Shown in pieces: positions 18,424-29,357 of a DNA stretch of 34,981 bases; the first letter of the stretch is position 1, and each line of letters starts with the position of its first letter. Origin of the DNA: Zoopage sp. CT-All (taxonomy: Eukaryota > Zoopagomycota > Zoopagomycetes > Zoopagales > Zoopagaceae); assembly GCA_004114245.1 (NCBI GenBank), contig QZWS01000043.1, positions 1-34,981 on the forward strand, written 5' to 3'. The notes beneath the pieces were generated by a model. That model worked only from the letters and a program-made list of their open reading frames with translations. It was not told the DNA's origin and ran no database searches. A program made the position numbers and the translations under genes.

Positions 18424-21213
18424 TTTAATTGCCTCGGAATCAGCGACCGCAAAGGCAAGGAGCCATACGCGACGATATCGGATTTGGAGCGGATCATTGT
18501 TGACGCGTACGCTGCTGCATCCGCAACCATCTCCCAACGCATCCGCGCCCTCGATGCATATCAGTTCGTATCTAGCCATTGAATTTACCCTGCTTATTCT
18601 GGTTGAAAGTCGGCTGGCCGATGACCACGGCTCAATCAAATCGACCACGACTCTGCCGTTCATGGCGGCATCAAGGCCGAGGAGCGCAAAGTCTGGAAGT
18701 ATCCCGAGCAAGGGACTGATCATATCTCATGCATGGCTATTGCTCCTTATTGACGCAGTGGGAAATGATCCGTCGCCGATTGTACGCGTCCACGCGTGCC
18801 GCACACTTGTGTCATCAAACCGCTGGGGCACTGACCAGCAACGAATCGCAAAGCAACTGATGCTGCAAATACTGAGCAAGAACGCACTTTCCACTCCCGG
18901 CGTATCAAAGAAGCGTAATCACGACGGCGCTTTGAATGCGAATACAGCGGCAGATGATGGGATTCCTAGAGCGTGTCATGGAGCCTTGGTGCTCGCCTTG
19001 GAGGCAGAGGAGCAATCCGTGCGTAGCGCCGCATTAGGTATGTTTGCTGCCTACACATATCGACTAGGAAAAATTCGTTGATAGCTGTGATTGACATGTT
19101 GGCCAAGAGCAACAAGGTGTTTTTCACGAATGCTATTGGACTCGTACTAGGTAGAAGCATTGAGCATTGCTCCGCCTCTGATCTGACTCATCCAGATTTG
19201 GTAAACGACGAATTGGAGGAAATTCGTCTTGCGGCTCTTGCATTAATACTTCGTCTTGCCCATCATTACAAGGGTATCTTTCTATCGCCCGAGCACATAT
19301 CTACGCTGGCAGATGCCCTGGTTGATCCGAGCTCGTCTATGCGCGAGGCGGTCTTTGAAATTTTTACGTAGTCCTTCTTTTCCAACCTAGCAATGCTAAT
19401 CATCGTACCAGACAAGTGAGGGTAAAAAATACAGCGGCCCTTCGAGCTATGGTTGGCGCTGTCCTGGAGCGATGTCGACCAAGTGATGATAGCAAATTGA
19501 TTCTTCGCGTTTTTAGCCGATTCGGGTGTAATCATGCGAATATTTGCGGTACGCAGGCCCGTATTTGTGCACTCTGTTGAGACTGTCTGCAGAACGAATG
19601 GATGAACTCATTGGCACGGATAGGGATTACAATATCAGTGACTTTCGAAGTGCGCCCATTTTATGATATTGCTGTACCTATTTTACCTTGACGTATAGGT
19701 GCCTTTCGCTGCTGTTTCGTCGCAAACATTTTGGCGGTTCGAAATCGGCAATTGGACGGTGGTGTGCCTGATTGGTTTTTTCCACGTTATCGATGGTTCA
19801 TCGTATCTCACCCTGACGATTTTCCCAAGTTCAAGGTAAATTTGGCTTTTTGCTTGATGACGATCGAATGCAGCAATAGAGTTTTGCCGGTAGTCACCTC
19901 CCGTCGAATATGGCTCCGTTAATATTGGCCGATACTCAGCATAGTGAGCGGATGGTTATTAGACATACCCTTGACGCAGCTAGATAAATTCACATCAAAA
20001 CGAAAGTCAGATGGCTTAAGCAGTGACCTAGTAAGATACCTGGATTTGTCCATCGTGCAATGGCAAGCCGGACGGCTTGATGCAGCCACCAAATTGATCA
20101 ACCTGGCCACAGCTTGCTTGAAGCAGGACATAAGTGCTCGATCAACTGCGACGCTTGACTTTACGCTGTGGATTTGCGAAATCCTGGCAGCTATACTTGA
20201 GGTGCAGCAGCACTTGATCCAGCATTCATGCTAACCTTGCAAAGTCGCTCAATCACATACGAAGGAAATCCAAGCTATCTATCATACCTTCGCCAGAGCA
20301 TATCATCGCTGCTCGATATCGCTATGCAGAGCTCGATTCGACTGCTCTGTCGTTTCTTGATGAACTTGCAGGCATTTCATTTCTTGTCCAGCTCCAAAGT
20401 CCTGGTGTGAGGTATTTTTAACCTCTTCTCATTGACTCGATTGACGCTTTATAGCGAAGGAAACGTGTTGTCTCGAAACTGCTTCGAAGCCTCGCTTATG
20501 ACGCTGCAAAAGTGCTTTTGGTGAGCCATGTTAAGCGAAGGCTCGTGCTAATAAAATCAGCAATAGCAAATCGTTCTATGACAAACTGAACCAGCTTCAA
20601 CTCGAATCAGGACCCATGAAGGTTGCGCTGGGATCGATCTTAGCAGTTCGTGTATTTATCACATTTTGGCGCTTATTTGCAATCAGACATGGACACCACG
20701 GTTATCTCCGAGCCGTCTACCGATACAGATACGCGCAGTCAAGGCATCACTAGCATTTGTCACTCCACCAAACGATGTCATTCAAGTACTTGCGTTTTGC
20801 CCTCTCAGCATCCAACTCCGCATTGCTCTATCAAATCATCTGAGGCAAGCATCGCCATTAATATTGGTATCCAAGGTTATCTGCGACTGAGTGTTTGACG
20901 AGTGCGAATTAGATCCGTGTTCCAGGGGGTCCTTCTCGCTATTTTTTTGCCCCAGTTCATGACACCCTCGATGACGGTGCAGATGGGATAGTGAAATACG
21001 AAACTATTATACAATTGATCTTCGACGGCCCATGGGAAGGTAAGATGCCTCTGCTGCCTCTGTACAACTCTTGTATCTCTAGAGCCTAGAATCGCCACAT
21101 TCGCGCTGTGCATTCCGCGAACACAGATGTTTCCCAACAGCGGCGATGCGTGCGAGCAAATATCGGAGCCTGTTCATGTCAAAATATGGCCTCGCGACCC
21201 AAGCAACGGATGA
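18424..21213 (+). CDS. INTS4: Integrator complex subunit 4 (5' end unresolved)
   Basis: Fourteen introns of 37-49 bp join exons 18424-18563, 18610-19037, 19085-19150, 19196-19367, 19412-19548, 19593-19649, 19699-19835, 19880-19943, 19984-20201, 20245-20411, 20455-20520, 20567-20645, 20687-20875, 20913-21039, 21083-21213 into one frame of 725 codons. HEAT-type helices match animal INTS4 in order: DLERIIVDAYAA; SPIVRVHACRTLVSSNRWGT; EEQSVRSAALAVIDMLAKSN; NDELEEIRLAALALI; FLSPEHISTLADALVDPSSS. The C-terminal beta domain ends EPVHVKIWPRDPSNG, like SKPVKVYIMPKP in human. INTS4 scaffolds the INTS9/INTS11 RNA-cleavage module of Integrator. About 190 N-terminal residues of the animal protein have no counterpart and no ATG starts the first exon, so a small upstream exon or true truncation must be considered. 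Similarity is moderate; identification rests on collinearity of many blocks. Confidence 0.8.
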
Positions 21214-21370
21214 AGCAAATTCGGACGATGCGTTAAACATATTTGCATTCCAGTGGCAGTGCCCGCCTGGCCAATCGACGCGTTCGAACAATGTAGTCTA
21301 ATGTGGCATGCATTGAGCCTTGACTTCAACGCATACTGATCCCAATATTCGGGCAGTCTAATTTGCTCCC

Positions 21371-24300
21371 ATGCTCCGCGCAGCGTTGATTTTGAAACGC
21401 CCAAATGGCGTCCTCCACTCGCCAAAGCCCATAGCCCTAGCGTTTGGATCTAGGAAAGCACTTAACCCGGTATGCTCGTCGTCGCAGCTCCTCCTGACCG
21501 CCGGCTCGCGGACGCTCTCCTCGGCAATCGCGCATCACCGGATGCCCAAGCTGCCCGCATTTTTGGCTATCAAGCGCGCCTATGCAATGTCCCCTCAAGG
21601 TAAAAATAGTATAACAACCACTTATTGACAATGTTAGGCTTTTCTCTTGGCAATCAGCAGCCACAGCAAGGGGATGCATTAAAGGCGTATGGCATCGATT
21701 TAACCGAGCTCGCCGCCAACGGAAAGCTTGACCCGGTAATTGGACGGGACGAAATTATAAGGCGGACGATTCAGGTCCTTACTCGGCGCATCAAGAATAA
21801 CCCGGTTCTGATCGGTGAGGCTGGGTACGCTGTGTCGCCTCCCTTGGCGGAGAGTTATCTGATCCGTCGTTGTTCTAGCGTCGGCAAGACTGCCATCATG
21901 GAAGGCTTGGCCAATCGCATTGTGAATGGAGAGGTTCCAGACTCGATCAAGGGCAAGAAAGTCGTGTCGCTGGATCTTGGCGTAAGATCCTTCCATATAT
22001 AGCTGATCTTCCACTTGTTGCCATCCTCGTAGTCTCTCATCGCAGGCGCAAAGTACATGTCAGATACCCATTTAGTGCCCACTATGCGGCGTTAATCGCT
22101 GATTTAGGGGTGAATTTGAAGAGCGTCTGAAAGCCGTTCTGCGAGATGTTGAAGCCGCGTCAGGCTCGGTCATACTCTTTATCGACGAGCTCCATACTCT
22201 TATGGGCCTGGGCCGGTCCTCTGGTGCCATGGATGCATCCAACCTTCTGAAACCTGCTCTTGCGCGTGGCCTCTCCTTGGCCGGCAGCACCACCATCGAC
22301 GAATATCGCCAGCACGTCGAGAAGGATGCGGCTTTGGCTCGTCGCTTTCTGCCCATCATGGTTGAGGAGCCAAATGTTCAGGACACTGTATCGATTCTTC
22401 GAGGATGTAAGCCTACCTCGTCAGGCTACAATAATCTAAGCAAATTCAGTGAAGGAGCGATACGAAGTTCATCACGGCGTGCAAATTTCGGACAGTGCAC
22501 TCGTCACCGCCGCTGTGCAGTCTCATAGATACATATCTGACAAATTCCTTCCTGACAAGGTAGCAACCCCTTGGGCAATGTAGAATCAAGTGTCACACTC
22601 TCAGGCAATCGATCTGGTTGACGAGGCTTGCTCAAAGCTGCGGTTGCAGCAGGAGAGTCGACCAGACGTCGTCGAGCAGCTGGATCGTGAGATCATGACG
22701 CTTCAAATTGAAATCGAGTCTCTCAAGAAGGTAATTCGGGCGTTTCAGTCACCTCTACTAACTGTCGTGACAGGAGACAGATCCACTTTCGGCTGAGCGC
22801 CGCAATAAGCTGCTTGATCTATTGAAAGTGAAACGCGATGAAAGCAAAAGACTTACTGCAATCTGGCAGGCAGAGAGGTATATTTTCAATTCCCTACCCT
22901 TGATTGACGGGCTTACTAGGGCCAAGCTTCGCGAGATTCAGGCAATCAAGGCTTCCCTCGAGAAGGCTCGTGTGGATCTCGAAGCTGCCCAGAGAAATGG
23001 TGATTTTTCGCGTGCCAGCGAGCTTCAGTATGGCGTCATTCCAGACTTGGAGCAGAAAATACCTACGGAAAGCTCGTAACGATAAGTTCATTGTTATCAA
23101 CGTTAACTGTGTTCCAGAGTGGATGGATCCGAAGAGGGACAGCTTATCCATGAACGAGTTTCTTCGGACGATATTTCACGCGTTGTCTCGCAGCGAACTG
23201 GCATCCCTCTGCAATCGCTGATGAAAAGCGAACGTGAGAAGTTGCTAAGCATGGAATCTACTCTCTCACAGAGGGTTGTTGGGCAGGAACCCGCTGTTCG
23301 AGCTGTAGCCGAAGCTGTTAGGTGTGAAGTCCATCTGTCGCCGTTCACAAAGGCATCTTACTCTGTATAGACTCTCTCGATCAGGTCTGAGCAATCCCAA
23401 CAGGCCAATCGCGTCGTTCTTATTCCTGGGCCCCACTGGTGTTGGAAAGGTAGCACGCCAATTTACTACCACATCCTTGCTTACACGATGTCAGACCGAA
23501 CTCTGCAAAGCGATTGCCCAGTTGCTTTTCGACACTGAATCAGCCGTGGTGCGAATCGATATGAGCGAATATACCGAGCGGTTTGCCTCCTAGCGCGTAA
23601 TTTTAGGTCTAATGATGGTAGATTCGCTGTTTCACGTCTTCTTGGGGTATTGGTAGAAACTTGATAATATTCCTGGCTAATGCTGTCATGTCCAGGCCCC
23701 TCCAGGCTATGTTGGTCACGAGGAGGGCGGCGAGCTTGCTGAGGCGGTACGCCGCAAGCCCTATGCAGTCGTCTTGGTCGACGAACTCGAGAAAGCACAC
23801 AAGGACACGCTAACCGTTTTCCTTCAAATTCTCGATGAGGGACATGTCACCGATAGCAAGGGTCGTCGAGTGGATTTCCGCAACACAATCATCATAATGA
23901 CGTCCAATCTCGGTGCTAAAGCACTAGCTGCTTCGGCTGATTCCACTGGAGAGGTCGGTCCGAGCGAGCGCGACTATGTTATGGATGCCGTTCGCCATCA
24001 CTTGTCGCCCGAATTCATAAATCGCATCGATGATATGGCAAGTATCCATTTTTTATAGCATTGCATTTAACATATACTCTTTCTCAGGTCATTTTCAACC
24101 GTCTGTCTCGTCAGGCCATTCGCGATATTGTCGACATCCGCTTGAAGGAAGTTCAAGAGCGCGTTCACGATCGTCGTGTAACCCTTGATGTGGACGAATT
24201 GGCAAGGACGTGGCTGGCAAACCAGGGCTATGACCCTGCATACGGAGCCAGGCCACTCAACCGCGTCATTCAGAAGGAACTTTTGAATAGAATGGCAAGG

Positions 24301-24405
24301 ATGCTTATCGACGGAAGCTTGCATGACGACCAGCATGTATTGATCACAACCGAAAAACGAGATGGCTCGGAAACTCTTTTGGTGCAGCCTGGCGCGAATG
24401 CATAG
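21371..24405 (+). CDS. HSP78: Mitochondrial ClpB disaggregase Hsp78
   Basis: Fifteen exons: 21371-21599, 21638-21824, 21879-21981, 22033-22058, 22108-22406, 22450-22559, 22605-22730, 22774-22877, 22920-23075, 23118-23321, 23371-23449, 23495-23580, 23622-23646, 23696-24037, 24088-24405. Together they give 797 aa, close to yeast Hsp78. Residues 1-70 are a basic, acid-free presequence ([20 protein letters not shown]). NBD1 has GEAGVGKTA (about 136-144) and ILFIDE; a coiled-coil middle domain follows (about 380-500); NBD2 has GPTGVGKTE (about 535-543) and VVLVDE. The ClpB N-domain is absent, as in all Hsp78. The protein threads aggregated matrix proteins through its pore with mtHsp70. Both Walker A motifs are cut by introns; two exons are only 25-26 nt; the last intron is GC-AG (GCAAGT donor, 24038). 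The junction after SLIAGAKY puts Met where ClpB usually has Arg (KYRGEF); an alternative donor is possible. Confidence 0.95.
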
Positions 24406-24428
24406 TTCTTTGCTGTGCATTTACAACG

Positions 24429-27328
24429 CTACTCATCAACTGATACTGACTTGAGTGCAGCCTTTGCCTTTTGGATCTATCGTATATGTTAGGGGAAAGG
24501 AACCAGTCATTTTGACTTGCCCTGGAGGCCAGATCGCTGATGCTCGCGTCCTGGCGAATGACCCTCCAGTCAAAGTCCACGCCAAAAATAAGCTGAATAC
24601 CCAGCGCAATGTGACGCGAGCGACGCTCATCTAGGCCCGACAATTCGTCGACAATGTCCGTTATAGGATTGCATCGCGAATCGTAGTAGCACCGTCTGAC
24701 AAAATCTAAAAGACACGCCTTGATGGAATCAATGTCGTCCGAATTCGACTGATTCTCAAAAGATATAACTACAGAAATATGCTTCTTCACTGCTTCAACA
24801 TGATACATACTACTGATGCGAATGGTGGAAGAAAGCGCAAGCACAGTATGGCCGCCATCGCGGTGATAGCGCACCTGGAATTGGCCGTCCGACCAAGGCA
24901 GTTGATCTCCATTGAACGTCAGATTCCCGCTATCGATGTCATTACCAATGACCGGCTCAGTACTGCTGGTTGAAGGGGCTGGAACCCAGATCCAGTGCCC
25001 TTGAGAGGACACGGTGGAGACAAGTTCAGAGTCATTGTCGCCAATCCGATATATTCCAAGCCAGTCTTGCGACGATCGATGCTTGGGTGCTTTCCAGTGG
25101 ACAGAAATCGAACGGCCAAGCTCAGTCTCTTCAACAGCAAGGCTTACACTATAGTCCTGGACATCAGGTACCTGGTCGAGTTCGGTTTGAGCACTAATAA
25201 AGCATGAAACAGGACACCGAAAATAGCAGCATACTTCGCTACAGACATTCGCAGCAGCACACCCATACTCTCCAGGGTTCCATCTGTTAGCGTACGTTTG
25301 CGTTCACGCGCCGTGTCGCCCGTCAGTGATCGAACCAGCCCACGACCAGCCTCTACAACAGTGGATACATGATCGCGGATAGCCGACTCTTCTTCTCGCA
25401 ATAGATACACAATTCCTTCCACCTGGCGGCGAATCATTCGTCGGCCTTCCCCGCCGTCGAGCAGGTGCTCGCGAACAACCTTGGATGCACCGCCTTCTTC
25501 ACGGACAGCTGTAGCCCCATACCTGCGACGCATGTGTGGTCGCTCAACAAAGCTGATGAAGAGCATATTGGCGAGGTGAACCGCGGAAGCAAGGACGAAG
25601 AGCGATCTATCGCTGGACCAGATGGCAAATCCCCAAAACGAAGCGGGCCCTAGGATGCGCGATGGATCGTTGAGGAAGCGATAGATGCCACCATAGCGAA
25701 GCTTGGCGGGATAGTCGGCAGTGAAAAAATCGCCATAAAACCAAGCAAATATGCCGAGAGCTCGACTCACCTCGCGGGCAACGTAGCCGTGTAGCGCAAT
25801 GAGAAGCACGCCAAATGTCTGCCATAGAAGGCCGTCGGCGGACAGAACATACTGCCCAGGTGCTGGATGCATGATACGGTGACTATGCCAAAGACGAATT
25901 GCCGCAAGTCCAAACGTCGCATGCGCCAGCACCAGGGTAGTGTTGTACAACGTCTTCCAGGCGCGAAACGCGTCAACGGTTGGATCTGCGCCGGCACGAA
26001 CCACACCTCGCGTCCACCATTTAGATGTCGATTGGCGATGCAGTATAACAAATGTACCAATGGTATGAATCGCACTTGCGACGACAGCGTGCACGAGCGC
26101 AGGGAGCGTCGAGGCCGGAAGAAATGCTATGACGAGGGCATATGCGATAAGCAGGCTGAGGAGGAGATCGGCTGCACGAAATGGCGAGAAATTGCGAAGG
26201 ATTTGCAGCTCTTTGGCATCCACATATTGCTTGCGCAGAGTCTTTGGGGCGTCGTCGGCATCCTCGTCCGATTCGTTCGCTGCCAGCCCATACGTCTTGT
26301 GAATGTGGGGATTTTCGACCACTTCTAGGAAAATCATTTGCGCGGCGTGGGCGGCCAGGCTTGCGTAGAACACGGCGTGCGATCCGGTCACCAGCGCCAT
26401 GCCATAGTAGCCAGCGTAGCCAAGCGAGTACATGGGGTGCGGCGCAAGGTTGAATACGCCGTCAAACACGAGCGAGCCGGTCTTGAGGAAGAAGAAATCG
26501 CCCCAGTACCATGCATAGTCCTTGACGACCCGATGCGCGTCAAGTTTGACCCAGGCATTGAACGCCATGAGGAAGAAGCCCACGTTGTAGCGCAGAATCC
26601 TGGAGAGCAGCGGCATTGACGAAGCAGAGGCAGTGGCTGGGCTATAGCACGCAATGGAGAAGCACATGTAGGCCGTAAAATCGTTGAGCAGGACGAGATC
26701 GACCAGCTGGCGGAAGAGCAGCCAGGTATTGAATTCGATCGGAGCACTCTAACAATGCGCATTACCACCCGGAATGTTTCAATGGGCATGCTATCGCACC
26801 TTGAACGAGTAATCAACGCCCATTTTCCCTTCGAATTGCTTTTTAATCCAGCGGCTCCAGGCCACAGGCACCGTGCCTGGTTGTGCGTTACGGTTGTCAA
26901 CGTCAAATACCCGCGAGCGGCGAGCCAGTTGCACCAACCACAATTCATCGCTCTGCTTCTTTAGCAAGCACCCCAGCCCAACATTGTACGCGATACGAAA
27001 CGCCGCAAATAGCCCAAAGAAGAGGAAGCGGGAGATCCAGGTGGGCACCAAAGCGAGCAGCAGAACCTGGACGAGGATGCAGGCGATGGTGGCATAATCC
27101 ATCATACTACGGTGCCTGCCGGACGCCGAGAAGAGAGTCGCGAGCATCTCGGTCGTCTGCGGGATATGAAACTCTACCAGTAGAGGATATATGCGCGTGA
27201 GCGGAGATGCAGGGGCAGGGCATACCTGAGCCGTCGGGGAGCCGGCCCATCGGCTGCTTGTCCTGGCCATCGTAGTCCGCAGATGCTGCACCGGCATTGC
27301 CGCCGTTGGCGGTTGATGCTTTGCTCAT
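24429..27328 (-). CDS. CHO2: Phosphatidylethanolamine N-methyltransferase CHO2
   Basis: Six exons: 27226-27328, 26800-27173, 25195-26748, 24814-25126, 24521-24768, 24429-24476, about 879 aa (yeast Cho2 is 869). It makes the first methylation of phosphatidylethanolamine toward phosphatidylcholine, using S-adenosylmethionine in the ER membrane. Evidence: FHIPQTTEMLATLF, RIAYNVGLGCLLKKQS, IEFNTWLLFRQLVDLVLLND, then two methyltransferase membrane repeats with APHPMYSLGYAGYYGMAL (SAM-binding, residues GxxG-like) and YFYGDFF-type segments. A soluble C-terminal domain follows (LGRSISVHWKAPKHRSSQDW, FNGDQLPWSDGQFQVRYH). About eight or more hydrophobic helices are visible. The 25127-25194 junction (68 bp) could instead be a 29 bp intron, 25143-25171. 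The 45 bp intron 24769-24813 has no stop and could be retained. The final intron, 24477-24520, has a GC donor (GCAAGT). Its stop lies 23 bp from the Hsp78 stop. Confidence 0.93.
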
Positions 27329-27750
27329 CGATCGGAGGGAATCGTGGATCGCGGATCGCGGGTGACGACGAGAGCCAAAGTGGAGTTCTCACGGGCTGCC
27401 CCAACACGAGCTGCTACGGCAAGAATATATCAGTAGGCTTGCCACTCTCCTCCTGGAAATACAGACCCAGCTTTACTGTGAGAATTGCAGTGGATTGATG
27501 GGAATATTGATGTGATTTGCTGCTTGAGAATGTGGCACTCTGCTGTTCCACAGCAATGCCTTGTTCTGCGACAGACATTAACTGCACTTGCTGAATTTAT
27601 TATGAATGCTTGACATGCATAGTGCAATGGGAGCAGGCATGCAGTTTATTTTTAAGATGATAATGAAGTATGCTGCCTTTATAGGAGGGTGCTAACTACA
27701 GCCAATTTTGTGTATTGTCCAGCACTAAGCCTGTTCAAGATTAAAGCAAA
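27329..27750. other. CHO2 promoter side and AT-rich spacer
   Basis: The first 90 bases are GC-rich (CHO2 leader on the minus strand); the remainder is AT-rich. I looked for retroelement protein on the minus strand at 27430-27640 and found nothing convincing. No gene is called. Confidence 0.35.
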
Positions 27751-27907
27751 AGTCATATTTGAATTCCAAAATATACCAGTCAGTCTACAAGCCTTACTAT
27801 AACAGATCTGTTAGTAGTCCAAGTGTGTGCAAGGGACTATTCAGAATTGAACTGGAGACCTGGCGATCTACAGTCGCCCACTCATACCACTGAGCTACAA
27901 AACTTTT
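27751..27907 (-). repeat. tRNA-derived SINE-like element, copy 1
   Basis: On the minus strand the head is tRNA-like: an A box TAGCTCAGTGGTATGAG, a perfect 5-bp anticodon stem GGCGA/TCGCC around loop CTGTAGA (anticodon GTA, Tyr-like), and a B box GTTCAATTC. The acceptor strands (AGTTTTG and TAGTCCC) do not pair, so it is not a working tRNA. A body of about 80 bp follows, ending near 'AATTCAAATATGACT', shared with copy 2 at 28700-28855. RNA polymerase III boxes plus a shared non-tRNA tail is the build of a SINE. Confidence 0.7.
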
Positions 27908-28024
27908 GGGTTTGGCCGAGACACTCTGACCGTCCCGTTTTCTCCCCACCTAACCACTCCAACCACCCCAACACCCGCACATCCCCCACTCACTGCACCA
28001 CTGAAACACCAAATCACCAGAAAT
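27908..28024 (+). promoter_or_regulatory. Shared promoter cassette, copy 1
   Basis: Carries CTGACCGTCCCGTTTTCTCC, then a C-rich 'CACTCCAACCACCCCAAC' tract, 'CCCCCACTCACT' and 'CACTGAAACACCAAATC' just before the ATG. The same order recurs before the genes at 29454 and 30634. There is no TATA box. The CT/CA-rich tract next to the start is typical of a strong fungal initiator region. Confidence 0.7.
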
Positions 28025-28306
28025 ATGATCTTTCGCTGCTCATTTGTCATACTCATTACCCTTGCTGTTGCCTGCATAGTTGCCTCGGTCAATGCCAGTA
28101 GGGATGTAAGGGCACTGATGGAGGAGAATCACAGGTTGAAAAATTGGGTGGAGGAGCTATTGGCAAAGGAGCTATTGGCAAAGGAGGCAAAGGAGGCACA
28201 TGAAACGGAAAAAATGACGGCAAAGATGAAGATAAACAATCAGGCAATGATGAAGGTAATGAAGAAGTCAATGGAACTAGGACGTAGCCAGGGAGTTAGT
28301 GTGTAG
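28025..28306 (+). CDS. Small secreted coiled-coil protein 1 (93 aa)
   Basis: Residues 1-24 (MIFRCSFVILITLAVACIVA) are a strong signal peptide, with cleavage likely after SVNA. The mature part of about 69 residues is charged and helical (RALMEENHRLKNWVEELL) with heptad-like spacing, and no cysteines for disulfides. A perfect 15-nt duplication encodes a repeated ELLAK unit. It is paralogous to the protein at 30634 in signal peptide and general build (MIFRCS, LITLA, ACxV, ASxxVR). Family not recognised. Small secreted proteins of this kind are common as effectors in plant- or animal-associated fungi, but there is no direct evidence of that role. It has its own copy of the shared promoter. Confidence 0.7.
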   Translation: MIFRCSFVILITLAVACIVASVNASRDVRALMEENHRLKNWVEELLAKELLAKEAKEAHETEKMTAKMKINNQAMMKVMKKSMELGRSQGVSV

Positions 28307-28699
28307 GTGGTTGATACAAACATTGCTTCTTGCAGTTATTTATGCCTGAGCTGTCTACCATTGTAGAAAAATTTATAGTAAACAGAAGGTAGAGAATCAG
28401 GCAAGGATGCTGGAAGTACTCAATTCAGATATTAATATGGGCAGATCAATCTTCAAAGTAAATCATTAGCCAATTTGGGAAATGGCTATATAAATTGAGC
28501 CTGTCATTTGTAGCATTGGAACTAAGACATGATAGCCAAAAAGTGTTGTATTGACTATTATGAAAAAACTTACTTCATTGAACTACTTGCAGTATTGTGG
28601 TGAGCTGGGTCTCATGGAGTATAATATAATTAAAAGGGACTACTACTTTCTACTGCCACATCACAGTACCTACTACTGCTTAATTCTAATAGCATACAT
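28307..28699. other. 3' flank and old repeat
   Basis: 28307-28368 is the part similar to 2691-2780. 28585-28672 resembles 360-450. The rest is AT-rich with no gene seen. Confidence 0.4.
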
Positions 28700-28855
28700 A
28701 GTCATATTTAAATTCCAAAGTATACCAATTTGTCCACAAGTCTTACTATAACATATCTGTCAGCAGCTCACATACGTGCAAGAAACTATTTGGGATTGAA
28801 CTGGAGACCTGGCAATCTACTGTTGTTCACTCATACCACTGAGCTACAAACTTTT
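28700..28855 (-). repeat. tRNA-derived SINE-like element, copy 2
   Basis: Same build and length as 27751-27907: A box TAGCTCAGTGGTATGAG intact, B box GTTCAATCC, loop with GTA anticodon. The anticodon stem is degraded (AACAA against TTGCC), so this copy is further from a tRNA. It abuts the solo LTR at its tRNA end. Confidence 0.7.
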
Positions 28856-29357
28856 TGTTGTGATAAGAGCAACAGAACCCAGAAAAACCAAAACATCATC
28901 AAAGTGATGACGTAGTGTCGTAGGAACAGAGTAGGGGTCTTTATCTGTTGTAAAAGGGCACCACAAGTGGCCTTCACAATACAAGTTGTTATCACGGTGA
29001 GAATTCAATCTGTATTTCCTAGAGGCTGGGGCGGGCGGGGCTCCTTCTTATACCTTGGATCCGGCACGGTTTTCCCTGGCACGGCTTGGCTATGTGTCAT
29101 AGCGCGTCACACAAACGTTTAATATATACACTCGTTCGTTTCATGGTTGCTCGATTTGGGGTGATGCGACGGTAGCACGACTGGCTCGATTCGTGTAACC
29201 GTTTCCCGATTTGGCTCACGATTCACTTCGAAGATCGGTCCGTCCACAGTAGCATTAGTAATCCAACAGTATAAAAGGAGAGTGAGTGCAACTTGTCTCC
29301 TGACAAATACAGAAATTATATACTCTGAACACATCTGTGATCTTACAAAACCCACCA
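28856..29357. mobile_element. Solo LTR with 5-bp target duplication
   Basis: A 502-bp segment begins TGTTGTGATAAG and ends AACCCACCA, with TG...CA ends as in retroviral-type LTRs. CTTTT flanks it on both sides (28851-28855 and 29358-29362). Removing it in thought gives 'CTACAAACTTTTTGGATCTG', matching the uninterrupted copy 1 ('CTACAAAACTTTTGGGTTTG', ending near 27914). A TATAAAAGG box near 29269 fits an LTR promoter in plus orientation. No internal coding part remains, so it is a solo LTR; the family cannot be named. Crisp ends and an intact target duplication suggest a fairly recent insertion. Confidence 0.75.

Noticed and set aside
27430-27640. Possible retroelement coding remnant on the minus strand
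   Set aside because: Read in all three frames; no recognisable motif order, so no element is claimed.
27830-27907. A functional tRNA-Tyr gene on the minus strand
   Set aside because: Anticodon stem and A/B boxes are good, but acceptor strands AGTTTTG/TAGTCCC do not pair, and a second degraded copy shares the non-tRNA flank. It is treated as a SINE head.
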